Below are positions 16,250 to 24,661 of a DNA stretch of 45,627 bases, one piece after another (the first letter of the stretch is position 1; every line of letters begins with the position of its first letter). The notes below the pieces were generated by a model. That model ran no database searches, was not told the origin of the DNA, and saw only the letters and a list, made by a program, of their open reading frames with translations. A program made the translations under genes and the position numbers. This DNA is from Planctomycetes bacterium UBA7888. Lineage in GTDB: Bacteria; Planctomycetota; UBA1135. Location of the stretch: contig DLRM01000059.1 in assembly GCA_002500505.1 (NCBI GenBank), forward strand, positions 1-45,627, written 5' to 3'.

Positions 16250-17868
16250 TGCTGCTGGAACTCCGGAGAACCCAAGAGGAGGCCAAGGAGTTGCGGCCCT
16301 AAGGCTCGCAAATCTGGTGTTTTAGTTTTCTTCAAATATGCGTCAGTCGTTTGACTAAGGGCGCGACGGGTGCGTTCACCTGCCCCCCCCGCAAGAACCA
16401 TTTTGGTTAAATGATGCTGCCACAGTCGAGCAGGTACCGAGTCTGGAATTGCATCGTAAAACGAGTTAGGGATGCGGGCTCCCCTCAACTTCCCTGATGC
16501 CAAATCTAAGGCAAATTGCCAACGCAAGGCCATGACGCCTGGGTCCAACCAAGCTTCAGCGGTGTCATACCAACCTGTTGGATCGTCACAGTGATAAAGA
16601 GGCTGACCCATCTCTTCTAAGCGGGAGTGAACTGAGCGCAAATTATCTACTTCGGCATTTGTTGCACGAAGAGCGGACATGGCAAATTCCATAGGGGTTT
16701 TGAATTTAGAACGATAGTTCTCCCGCGACCAAAACTCATCACTATCCAAGATGGTTTGAATCATTGCCCGAACGTCGCCATCGGTCTTGCGGTATGTTTT
16801 GGCAACTGATTTGGTGAGCTTGGGCAATGGCCGATCAGAAACAAAGTACCGCACTAACTTCATAGCAATGAACTCTGAGGTCCCCTTGTGCTCGGATAAT
16901 ATCTCTAATACTTGGTCTCCCTCAATTTCTCCATCTTTCCTGTCACTCTTAATGCGCTTACCCAGAACCTTTTTGTCTCCTTCCACATGCATGTTATTTT
17001 TGAAGACAAAGACCCAATCTCCATTCCGGCCACCGTCATAAGTCCAGCCAGTCAAAACTTCTGCTAGGGCCACAACATCCTTTTGTTTGTAGTAGTTATC
17101 CACCCCCAGGGTGTGAAGCTCTAATATTTCGCGCGCATAGTTTTCGTTTAAGCCTCGCTGGAGAGCAAGCTGCACTGCATCTTCCCCCTGTTGGCGCGAG
17201 CCGGTCTTTCTCCGAACCTTGCGCTCAATTTCGGCTAATTCTTGCTTGCTCGGAGGCCGGCGGGAGGAAGAGTTGTCAAGGTAATGCAACATTGCCGGAT
17301 GACGAGCGCTTGCGGCCAACATGCGCGGAAAATCACCAAGTGAATTTGCTTGAATTACGGTGCGCTCCCAGTCCGTAAGCAAATAGTTTGCTGAGCCACC
17401 TTTTGTATAGCTGACATTGAAGTGGTTCCGCCAAAAGTCACACAGAACTTCATCAATTTGATTTTTAGATTGAAGAGCGCGGGTCGCAACGGAAGCCAAT
17501 AAATCTCGTTTAGGCTGACCCCGAAGCCGAGTTCGCTCCTTCCTTTGTTCGCTCGTTTCATCGTCTCGAGCTTGAGTATTGAAAGTCTGGACGATATCCG
17601 GGGTTTCCATCGTCAGCGATTCGTATTGGGACAGTAAGTCCCAAAGCGCTTTGTCGGACGACGCCTCGAGCTGCTCTTGAATCCAAGCGCTTTCCCCCAT
17701 TTCAAGGATTCTGCCCACATCCCCAGGCCTTGGGCCAAAGCTAAAGCGCGACATAAGATGGGCGACACGTTCACGAGCAGTAAGCGGCTGTTCGGACTCA
17801 GGAGTTTGAGCATGAGTTGGCGCCGCAGCCAGAAGTGAAATGGAAAGGGCACAAGAAAGTCGAAGCAT
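16246..17868 (-). CDS. DUF1800 exported protein
   Basis: 540 residues from the ATG at 17868; a start at 17877 adds three residues. AGGA eight bases ahead favours 17868. The signal peptide is MLRLSCALSISLLAAAPTHA. DUF1800 features: RVAHLMSRFSFGPRPGDV at the mature N-terminus, a central LCDFWRNHFNV, the NENYAREILELHTLGVDN block, AEVLTGWTYDG and KFKTPMEFAMSALRA, ending in LLGLLLGSPEFQQQ. The frame is open a further 79 codons upstream but this overlaps the preceding gene. The function of the family is unknown. Its gene overlaps the DUF1501 gene by 4 bases and follows the oligosaccharyltransferase-like gene by about 43 bases. Confidence 0.92.
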   Translation of the reverse strand: MLRLSCALSISLLAAAPTHAQTPESEQPLTARERVAHLMSRFSFGPRPGDVGRILEMGESAWIQEQLEASSDKALWDLLSQYESLTMETPDIVQTFNTQARDDETSEQRKERTRLRGQPKRDLLASVATRALQSKNQIDEVLCDFWRNHFNVSYTKGGSANYLLTDWERTVIQANSLGDFPRMLAASARHPAMLHYLDNSSSRRPPSKQELAEIERKVRRKTGSRQQGEDAVQLALQRGLNENYAREILELHTLGVDNYYKQKDVVALAEVLTGWTYDGGRNGDWVFVFKNNMHVEGDKKVLGKRIKSDRKDGEIEGDQVLEILSEHKGTSEFIAMKLVRYFVSDRPLPKLTKSVAKTYRKTDGDVRAMIQTILDSDEFWSRENYRSKFKTPMEFAMSALRATNAEVDNLRSVHSRLEEMGQPLYHCDDPTGWYDTAEAWLDPGVMALRWQFALDLASGKLRGARIPNSFYDAIPDSVPARLWQHHLTKMVLAGGAGERTRRALSQTTDAYLKKTKTPDLRALGPQLLGLLLGSPEFQQQ

Positions 17869-17911
17869 GGCATCCATCCTAACCCCGCCAGGAACGCAGG
17901 TTTCGCCCTGC

Positions 17912-20089
17912 TTAAGGAATTCGAATGAGGGCGCCAGAACGCGCTTGCTCTTCTCGAACCTGAAGAACTTGGCTCTTCTCCCCCACGCGCAAAACTGCCT
18001 TGCTGGAAACCGCATCTCCCATTTGGGTATCGGTTGCATAGGGGACCCGAATCCTGGCAATTCCATCCGCACCGGCACGAACGGATTGACTCCATTCAAA
18101 AGCATAGCCTGATTTCTGGTAATCGATTCGCATTTGAGCGGTCACGGGCGTGCCAGGTCCAGCTCTTACTTCTAATTGAGCACCAGGAACACGTTCCCAC
18201 ACAAAACCAGCGGGAGCAATCTCATTCTCAGGTGCCCATCGCAAATCCGGGCGGGGTTCGGGATAAGGACTCACAAAGACCAATCGCAAATAGGGTGGCG
18301 GAGGCGGACCTCCGCTGTGAGAGAGAGACGCAATCAAAGAAGAGCTCCAACCTACTCGCAGGCCACCAGCCGCTGCTTGCAACTGTTTCCAGGCAGAAGG
18401 AACCATGGAGTGAACCAAGACATAGTTCGCCCGATGGCGCTGAAGGATTTCTCGCGCCGATTCCCAATCTTGAGAGCAAAAAAACTGCGCTGGAGCGCGG
18501 AAGGACTCCTCGCCAACGTATGTCCCAAAGTTAGTCGCCACGCTTCCCAGCTGGGCAATAGATTCAATAGCATGGCCTTGATCCCAATGAGCGAGAACGG
18601 CGGAATTTGATTGTGCGTTACCGGAAAGCCATTCATGCAAAGAGCGGTAACCATTTTGACGAACGGCTTCGATTGAAGTGCGGTCTTCTTCTATGTGCGC
18701 TAGTCGATCAGCCGTGTTTGAAAGGGTGGAATAGTTCAAAACAAGAGCAAGGCCACAAACAAGAAAGGCCTTCTTCAAGTTCGGCTCTTTGACTTTTGCA
18801 GCTATCCAAACTCCGACCAGCACTGCAAGGGGAATCGCAGCGACATCGGCAAACCTTCGTTGAAGCATGGCCTGAACAATAAAAACTGGGGCCGCCACAA
18901 GCCAGGGCAGCAAACTTGTTCGCCCTCGGCTGTACGCCCAGGCAAAAGGCAAGCAGAGAACGCCAAGTCCAAGCCAACCGAAGACTCCGCCGGTTTGATA
19001 TTCATCTTGACCCCAGAGCGGCTGAGATTCAGCAATGTCCGCCATGAAAATGTTTCCGCGAGCAGCCCACTCGAGGCCTTCCACCAATCCAGAAGCCGGT
19101 CCCCAATTCAATATCGCCGACAAGGAAAACAAAGCGCAGCCACTCAAAGTCGCAAATTTTGGCCACATCCTTCGCTTGGCAGACCCCTCCTGAAGAAAGG
19201 TATAAGGAATAAAGAAAAGGGCTCCAATAAAAAGCCACACCGGATGAAACCAAGACAAGTTCACAATCATCCATGGATTCGTGTCTTTCCAAGGACTCAA
19301 CTCAACTGCTGGCATGAGTGCGACAAGGGCGGCCAGATGGAAACTCGCTCCAAAAACCCCTAAGCCTGGCATGGGTTTATTGCGATCTCTCCATGCGAGC
19401 CCAAGAAGAACTAATTGCACAACGCCGACATGAATTAGGGCTGCAGTCCAAGTGCCGATTGAAATGCCAGCCAAAATTCCTGCAGCCAACCCGAAGCGGT
19501 CCGCACCAACTGAATTTGACAAAACCCGCCTACGAAGAGCTTCGCCGAAGACTAAATAAAGCCCAGTCATTAAGAGGGCGATGAATGCGTGGTGGTCAGC
19601 AACACCGGGCATGGAATAGTGCACTGCCCCCCAGCACGATGCGTGAAGGGTTCCAGCGAAGATTGCGCCAACTCTTCCTGAGGCAAATCCGGCGGCGGCG
19701 GCAACTAATAGGCTTGTCAAAATCCCAAACACCATTGGGAGCGTGGACAAACTGTGTTCAAGAAAAACGCGTCGCTCCGATGCCTCAGCCGGCGCAAACG
19801 GCTTCAGCATAATATAAGCAAGGGTGTCGTAATACGCCGGCCAAGGAATCATCGCGCCTTCGGGATGATTCATTTTCAAATCGGTCTGAGCTGGCGGAAG
19901 CCCTTCCTCAAACATTCTTTCAACTCTCCGCAAATGATAAAGGCCGTCAGGCTCAACGCTAAACCAAGGGGCGGTTCCGTCGGGGCTATCAGGCAAACGG
20001 TGGAAGCGTAAATTGTTCGCCTCCCGCACCGACCAGGCGATGAGGATTACCGTTGCCAGAATGGCGAGCAGGGCTCGCGAGTTTTTCAT
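17912..20089 (-). CDS. STT3/AglB-like oligosaccharyltransferase
   Basis: A 725-residue polytopic membrane protein with a soluble C-terminal domain. Residues 1-455 contain about a dozen hydrophobic spans. STT3 motifs are in order: an acidic first-loop motif EPDGLYHLRR (D48), GVADHHAF with DHH at 165-167, a TIxE-like ADIAESQPL (about 350-358), and HWDQG (501-505) in the position of the WWDYG signature that recognises the acceptor sequon. A 150-residue beta-rich tail follows. Such enzymes move a lipid-linked glycan to Asn of exported proteins. It lies one base after the DUF5916 gene and upstream of DUF1800/DUF1501, so it seems to be in one operon with them. The degenerate sequon motif makes donor and acceptor uncertain. 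Confidence 0.72.
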   Translation of the reverse strand: MKNSRALLAILATVILIAWSVREANNLRFHRLPDSPDGTAPWFSVEPDGLYHLRRVERMFEEGLPPAQTDLKMNHPEGAMIPWPAYYDTLAYIMLKPFAPAEASERRVFLEHSLSTLPMVFGILTSLLVAAAAGFASGRVGAIFAGTLHASCWGAVHYSMPGVADHHAFIALLMTGLYLVFGEALRRRVLSNSVGADRFGLAAGILAGISIGTWTAALIHVGVVQLVLLGLAWRDRNKPMPGLGVFGASFHLAALVALMPAVELSPWKDTNPWMIVNLSWFHPVWLFIGALFFIPYTFLQEGSAKRRMWPKFATLSGCALFSLSAILNWGPASGLVEGLEWAARGNIFMADIAESQPLWGQDEYQTGGVFGWLGLGVLCLPFAWAYSRGRTSLLPWLVAAPVFIVQAMLQRRFADVAAIPLAVLVGVWIAAKVKEPNLKKAFLVCGLALVLNYSTLSNTADRLAHIEEDRTSIEAVRQNGYRSLHEWLSGNAQSNSAVLAHWDQGHAIESIAQLGSVATNFGTYVGEESFRAPAQFFCSQDWESAREILQRHRANYVLVHSMVPSAWKQLQAAAGGLRVGWSSSLIASLSHSGGPPPPPYLRLVFVSPYPEPRPDLRWAPENEIAPAGFVWERVPGAQLEVRAGPGTPVTAQMRIDYQKSGYAFEWSQSVRAGADGIARIRVPYATDTQMGDAVSSKAVLRVGEKSQVLQVREEQARSGALIRIP

Positions 20090-20090
20090 G

Positions 20091-22247
20091 CTAGAAGCGT
20101 AACGAAGACACCACTTTTAACGTGAAGTCTTGGTCCTGAAGAACAAAACGGCGGTCCAATTGGTCCTCCCAGCCAGAATTAATCACGAAGAAAAGTTCTC
20201 GCCCGTCTTCGGCGATGAGATGCGTACGGGATTGGAAGCCAACCTCGTTTGACTCGTTGTCATATTGAAGCAGGTTGAAAACCGAGAGGTTGGGGGAAAA
20301 GGAGTGGTTGTAGCTCAGGCGAGCCGTACGGCTTACAAAGTCGCCACCCAACAGGTCATACCGGCCTTCGCCAAGAGATGCGCCCACGCGTGTGGCCGCA
20401 TTTGGTCGCCAATTGGCAGACAAAGAAAGGTCAACAACTTCTCCGTCATACCAGTCACCGACCTGAAGATCGATCTCTCCTGATAGGGGGCGAGCAGAGG
20501 AAAAAGAGTACTCCGCTTCAAACTTCTGGTAGTGGTAGAAGCCTGGATTAATGGTAATTCCGTCAACGGGGTCCCAAGCTTCGTCTAGGCGGTCACCATC
20601 CCACGCCCAAACAAGCTCAACGCTGTCGCCATTGTTCCACTCCGCACCAAAGAATTTCACATCGTAGGCGTGGGAAGTAACGTCACCTGAAAGGTCGGTC
20701 CACCACTTCGGGCGAAGATGGAAAGAAAATTTCCGAAATGGGCTCTCGCCGCTAGGGCGCGGCTCCCACTGAATCCTTCCATACTGATAACGCTCGCCTG
20801 GGCGGAGAACAAAGCCAAGGCCAGGGTTAAAGTCGGGCTGAGAAGCATAAGTTTTTAGGCTGTATTCCCAGTCATCGCTTTTCAATAGCCCTTCTGCGCC
20901 CCAAGCAACAGAACGGGAAGCCGTGGCGTCATCCACTCCGCGAAGACCAAACAAATTCATTGCGAATCGATGTCCGGGAATGATTTCGGAGCGAGAGAAG
21001 CGAAAGTCTGCGCCAAGGACCTGGTTTCGCGCGTCGGTCGAAGGGTCGCCCGAAGTAAAAAGCCCTCCAATGCTCATTTCTCGGTTCATGCGATAGGCTG
21101 GTCGAAAAACAAACTGTTGCCCAGCTGGCACGCCTTCAGATGAAAGGTCATCAGTATCCACCGCGAGCAAACCTAAGTCCCACGGTCCAGAGCGACCCGC
21201 AACGCGAAGACCAGCTCGAATAGGAACCTCATCTCCATCCTCCGTCAAACCAATCCTTCGAGAATAAAACGGCATCAAGACTCCACCCCCACGGTAACTG
21301 CGAGCTTCACCGAACTCGAAGAGAGTGGAATCTTCTAGAAAGAAGTCGCGTTTTTCAGGAAAAAACAAAGAGAATCGAGTGAGGTTCACTCGTTGCTGAT
21401 CGACTTCGGTTTCAGCAAAGTCTGTATTTAAGGTAAATGATGCTTTCAATTGGGGAGTGACTCTCCAATTGAATTCTCCTCCAAGGTCTGCAGTGCGGCT
21501 AACTTCTCCCGTGGAGAGTTTGGCATTCCGAAATTTAAGATATGGGGATACTTCAAAAGCGCCTTTGGCGGAAATATTTTCCATCCCTGTCAGTTCGCCT
21601 GCGTCACTTAAGTTAAACAAATTTAAGTTCCGACTAACTGCGGCCCATCGAGCGCGACTTCGATTGGCGCCGCGGAAGCGCTGAATATTAAAGCCCCAAG
21701 TGCCCGATTCTCCGAAAGCCATCGTTGCAAAAGGAATTGCTATCTCTGCAGTCCAACGGTCTTCGCCAATTTTTGCCACTCCTTTCCAAAACCCATCCCA
21801 TTTCTTATTAAAGCGGGAACCGTTGTCTCCAATCAAAGCGTCCCCCCTGGATCCGCCTGCGCTCATTTGGAAAAAATAACCTGAACGCCCATCTTTAAAT
21901 GTGTCGAAAACAAATTCGATGCGATCGTCTTCTCGAAGAAAGGCGTCGCGTTTCATATTTTGAACCACCATCTTTTCGGGTGTTGGCTCCCAGCAAGTTA
22001 CTCCGAAATAAAGGTGAGTTGAGTCGCGGGCAACTCTAATTTCTGTTAGTGGGTCGTGAGGGATGCCTTGACCTGGCTCAACTTCGGTCAAGCCATCAAC
22101 GAGGTCAGCCGATCGCCAGAAGGGTTCATCCAATCGCCCATCAAGGTTCGGGGCTTCTTGTAAAAACGAAGCATGCACCGAAGCCACATCCTGGTTTGGG
22201 GCTTGCTGTATCCCAGGAAACAAAAGGGGGGTAAGGAGAGCCCACAT
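20091..22247 (-). CDS. DUF5916 / CBM9-like outer-membrane protein
   Basis: 718 residues with a short N-terminal signal (MWALLTPLLFPGIQQA). Residues about 25-200 match the carbohydrate-binding family-9-like beta-sandwich that opens DUF5916 proteins: APNLDGRLDEPFWRSADLV, EIRVARDSTHLYFGVTCWE and DDRIEFVFDTFKDGRSGYFF. From about 230 onward alternating hydrophobic strands with YxF and WxW patterns, for example RVTPQLKASFTLNTDFAETEVD and RFSLFFPEKRDFFLED, suggest an outer-membrane beta-barrel. It ends in an aromatic residue (SSLRF), usual for BAM-dependent barrels. The ligand is unknown. It is the first gene of the tight minus-strand block that continues with the STT3-like gene one base later. Confidence 0.85.
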   Translation of the reverse strand: MWALLTPLLFPGIQQAPNQDVASVHASFLQEAPNLDGRLDEPFWRSADLVDGLTEVEPGQGIPHDPLTEIRVARDSTHLYFGVTCWEPTPEKMVVQNMKRDAFLREDDRIEFVFDTFKDGRSGYFFQMSAGGSRGDALIGDNGSRFNKKWDGFWKGVAKIGEDRWTAEIAIPFATMAFGESGTWGFNIQRFRGANRSRARWAAVSRNLNLFNLSDAGELTGMENISAKGAFEVSPYLKFRNAKLSTGEVSRTADLGGEFNWRVTPQLKASFTLNTDFAETEVDQQRVNLTRFSLFFPEKRDFFLEDSTLFEFGEARSYRGGGVLMPFYSRRIGLTEDGDEVPIRAGLRVAGRSGPWDLGLLAVDTDDLSSEGVPAGQQFVFRPAYRMNREMSIGGLFTSGDPSTDARNQVLGADFRFSRSEIIPGHRFAMNLFGLRGVDDATASRSVAWGAEGLLKSDDWEYSLKTYASQPDFNPGLGFVLRPGERYQYGRIQWEPRPSGESPFRKFSFHLRPKWWTDLSGDVTSHAYDVKFFGAEWNNGDSVELVWAWDGDRLDEAWDPVDGITINPGFYHYQKFEAEYSFSSARPLSGEIDLQVGDWYDGEVVDLSLSANWRPNAATRVGASLGEGRYDLLGGDFVSRTARLSYNHSFSPNLSVFNLLQYDNESNEVGFQSRTHLIAEDGRELFFVINSGWEDQLDRRFVLQDQDFTLKVVSSLRF

Positions 22248-22265
22248 GGGGCGAGAATTCTAAGA

Positions 22266-22298
22266 GAGCGGGCCAGCTGCTATCGGAAGCTGACCCGC
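22266..22298 (-). terminator. Hairpin between FG-GAP gene and DUF5916 gene, possible terminator
   Basis: On the minus strand GCGGGTCAGCT pairs with AGCTGGCCCGC (one G-U pair), with a 9-base loop. The downstream tract TCTCTTAGAATTC is only weakly T-rich. It lies after the FG-GAP gene stop and before the DUF5916 start, so it may end the first transcript or act within the leader of the second. Confidence 0.4.
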
Positions 22299-22324
22299 AA
22301 TTTCGCCGAGTTCAGATGAGTCGA

Positions 22325-24511
22325 TTACTGAATGGGATAGCTCACTGCGCGAGACAATCGGAACTGACCGTGCCCAACAGCAATAACAGCTTGAGTCCAA
22401 ATCATCATGCCGGCGGCGGCGGCGGGAACATCCACAGAGAGAACAGCATCGCCATTCACGTCAGAAATGGCCTTGCCCAGCACCATGATTGGGTCAGCAA
22501 GAAGAACATTGAATCCATAGCCTGTGTCGGTTAGTGAAGAGCCAGCTGTAGAGGCCGCAAACCAAACCTTGTCACCTTCGTGGGAGCCGGACAATTTCCA
22601 GTCACAAGTATTACCCGAAACGATACCTTCATTGCCAAGGTCGTCCTCAATGGAAAGCATCAAAGTTACGCCACCAGACATGGCAATCAAATAACCATTA
22701 TCAGAAAACCCATTCGAGTTCGCGAACGGTGCACCAATGATGATGTCATCGTGCAAATCCCCATCTAGGTCACCGGCGGGGAAAACAAACCAGCCAAAGC
22801 GGTCGTCGTTTGTAAGGCCATCGTATCGCCAAAGCTGAGCACCTGTAGCTCCACTAATGGAACGGGCTGAGCCGTTGTTCGACATGCCAGACACATCGGC
22901 ACGGTTCGCACAAGAAACCAAGTCCTTGACTGAATCGCCATCCAAATCTTCAATTCGATCCAGCCTGGCGCCTAAGCGAGCGTCTGAGGTTTCGCCTTCC
23001 ATGGACCAAATCGTCGCACCGGAAGAACCGTCTATTGCAAAAATTCTTCCGTTATTGCTAAGCCCATTGGAATCGGCGAATTCGCTTCCGGAGATAAAGT
23101 CCAGCACGCCATCGCCGCTAATGTCAGCAAGCCGGACGAGTATGTCGCCAATATGGGCACTATTGCTTCCGCCATCAAGACGCCAAATGGGGCTACCCCC
23201 CAAACCGGAATAGGCTTGAATCACGCCATTGCCTACACGATTCATCGAATTTGCGTTGGGAGTTGGGGCAATTACGTCTCGAACACCATCACCGTCAAGA
23301 TCGGCTTGGATAACGATGGTCTCACCAAGGCGACCGTAGTTGTCAGTTCCCTCGTGGAGCCATAATGGGGCGCCGTCTACACCACTTAGAACCATCAAGG
23401 CACCATTAGCGGTCTTGCCACCAGTTGAACGATTGGAAGCGCCGAGAACAACATCCACGATTCCGTCACCGGAAAGGTCATCTGTGGCCTTAAAAACATC
23501 GCCAAGATGGTCGTTATGGTAGTTTCCATGCTCTCCCCAAATCGTGCTGCCATCAAGACCAGAAATCATGTCCACGGTTCCATTCCAATAGCGGCCAAGG
23601 GCAAAGGCATCATCGCTAAGGAACAGCAGGTCCGGAACTGAGTCACCATTGACATCTGGAACATCTGCAACTTTATCGCCAAATAAAGAGTTGTCTTCAG
23701 AGCCAAAAAGGCGCCATATTTCAGTTCCATTCGCACCAGAGATTGCCATGACGAAACCATTGCGCCATAAGCCGCCAATGCTTGCTTCGGGAGTTGCAGC
23801 AACCAAATCGGAAACTCCATCGCCGTCAATGTCGGCAACTAAGGTCAGCTGCATCCCTAGCTGGTCATGGTCATGCAAGCCAACCTGAGACCAAATCGGG
23901 TTGCCGTTCGCACCCGAAACAATCTCGACCAGGCCATTGTTCTCAAAACCGAGAGTATCTGAACCAGGAATCCCAATCGCAATATCAGGAACACCATCGC
24001 CATTTGTATCCGAAACCAATGAGCCTGAGGATCCCAGCATCTCTCCATCCGAGGCACCAAGGCGAGTCCAAAGGAGGAGACCGTTCTTTCCGCTAACGGC
24101 TTCAACTAAGCCATTGTCAATCATGCCATTTAGGCTTGAGTTCGGCTCACGGTGAAAAAAGTCCGTAACTCCATCGCCATTCAAGTCGCCTGCAAGAGAA
24201 AAGAAACTGCCGTACTTCTCGTTATCAGAAAGGCCATCGCGTCTCCACAGGAGGTGACCATCCGCGCCTGAATGAGCTTGCACCGACCCATTTTTGGATA
24301 GGGACATCGTTGAAGCGATTTCATTCTTTGTGACGATGTCCAGAAGACCGTCACCGTTGAGGTCATAAGAACCTGGGACAGCCCCCATGCCGAGAGCTTC
24401 AAAACTATCTACGCCATCAGTTCGCCAAAGAGGCGCAGAGGCCGAAGAACCTTGGGCGAAGATTGGGCTCGCGAGGATGCAAGTAAAAAAAACAAAGGGG
24501 AGATTTGGCAT
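22325..24511 (-). CDS. Exported FG-GAP repeat protein
   Basis: 728 residues from the ATG at 24511, which gives a clean signal peptide MPNLPFVFFTCILASPIFAQ. The frame is open 22 codons more upstream but those are not signal-like. About ten tandem FG-GAP/Ca-binding units of roughly 60 residues follow, each with a DxNGDGxxD loop such as DLNGDGLLDIV, DIDGDGVSDLV and DLDGDGVRDVI, alternating with SGxxGxxLW segments reminiscent of PQQ-propeller blades. A seven- to ten-bladed propeller is expected. The last 110 residues are a separate beta domain ending SRAVSYPIQ. The protein is probably secreted or surface-bound and calcium-dependent; the ligand is unknown. The leader has no Shine-Dalgarno site but an uninterrupted pyrimidine tract on its strand (24521-24542). 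Confidence 0.88.
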   Translation of the reverse strand: MPNLPFVFFTCILASPIFAQGSSASAPLWRTDGVDSFEALGMGAVPGSYDLNGDGLLDIVTKNEIASTMSLSKNGSVQAHSGADGHLLWRRDGLSDNEKYGSFFSLAGDLNGDGVTDFFHREPNSSLNGMIDNGLVEAVSGKNGLLLWTRLGASDGEMLGSSGSLVSDTNGDGVPDIAIGIPGSDTLGFENNGLVEIVSGANGNPIWSQVGLHDHDQLGMQLTLVADIDGDGVSDLVAATPEASIGGLWRNGFVMAISGANGTEIWRLFGSEDNSLFGDKVADVPDVNGDSVPDLLFLSDDAFALGRYWNGTVDMISGLDGSTIWGEHGNYHNDHLGDVFKATDDLSGDGIVDVVLGASNRSTGGKTANGALMVLSGVDGAPLWLHEGTDNYGRLGETIVIQADLDGDGVRDVIAPTPNANSMNRVGNGVIQAYSGLGGSPIWRLDGGSNSAHIGDILVRLADISGDGVLDFISGSEFADSNGLSNNGRIFAIDGSSGATIWSMEGETSDARLGARLDRIEDLDGDSVKDLVSCANRADVSGMSNNGSARSISGATGAQLWRYDGLTNDDRFGWFVFPAGDLDGDLHDDIIIGAPFANSNGFSDNGYLIAMSGGVTLMLSIEDDLGNEGIVSGNTCDWKLSGSHEGDKVWFAASTAGSSLTDTGYGFNVLLADPIMVLGKAISDVNGDAVLSVDVPAAAAGMMIWTQAVIAVGHGQFRLSRAVSYPIQ

Positions 24512-24566
24512 GTTTCTGGCAGAAAGAGAGGGGAAAGGAAGGCTCGAGTCTTGAGGGCACATCATA

Positions 24567-24596
24567 CGCCGCCACAAAAAATGTGCGGCGTTTTTA
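24567..24596 (+). repeat. Inverted repeat followed by T-run on the plus strand
   Basis: CGCCG-C-CACA pairs with TGTGCGGCG (one bulged C) around a short A-rich loop, followed on the plus strand by TTTTT and a second T6 tract at 24605-24610. Both flanking genes are on the minus strand, so its polarity is opposite to what would terminate mutY. It may be bidirectional, stop an antisense transcript, or be fortuitous. Confidence 0.35.
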
Positions 24597-24661
24597 AGGC
24601 GCCCTTTTTTAGCCTCGGGAAACCAAGTATATCACGGACTAGGGGATATTGCCGGATACCT

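Noticed and set aside
17869..18105. N-terminal extension of the DUF1800 protein
   Set aside because: It overlaps the STT3-like gene and would place the signal peptide internally.
22325..24511. Repeated words in this stretch as a CRISPR array
   Set aside because: Spacing and sequence vary and the frame encodes FG-GAP units; there are no identical direct repeats with unique spacers.
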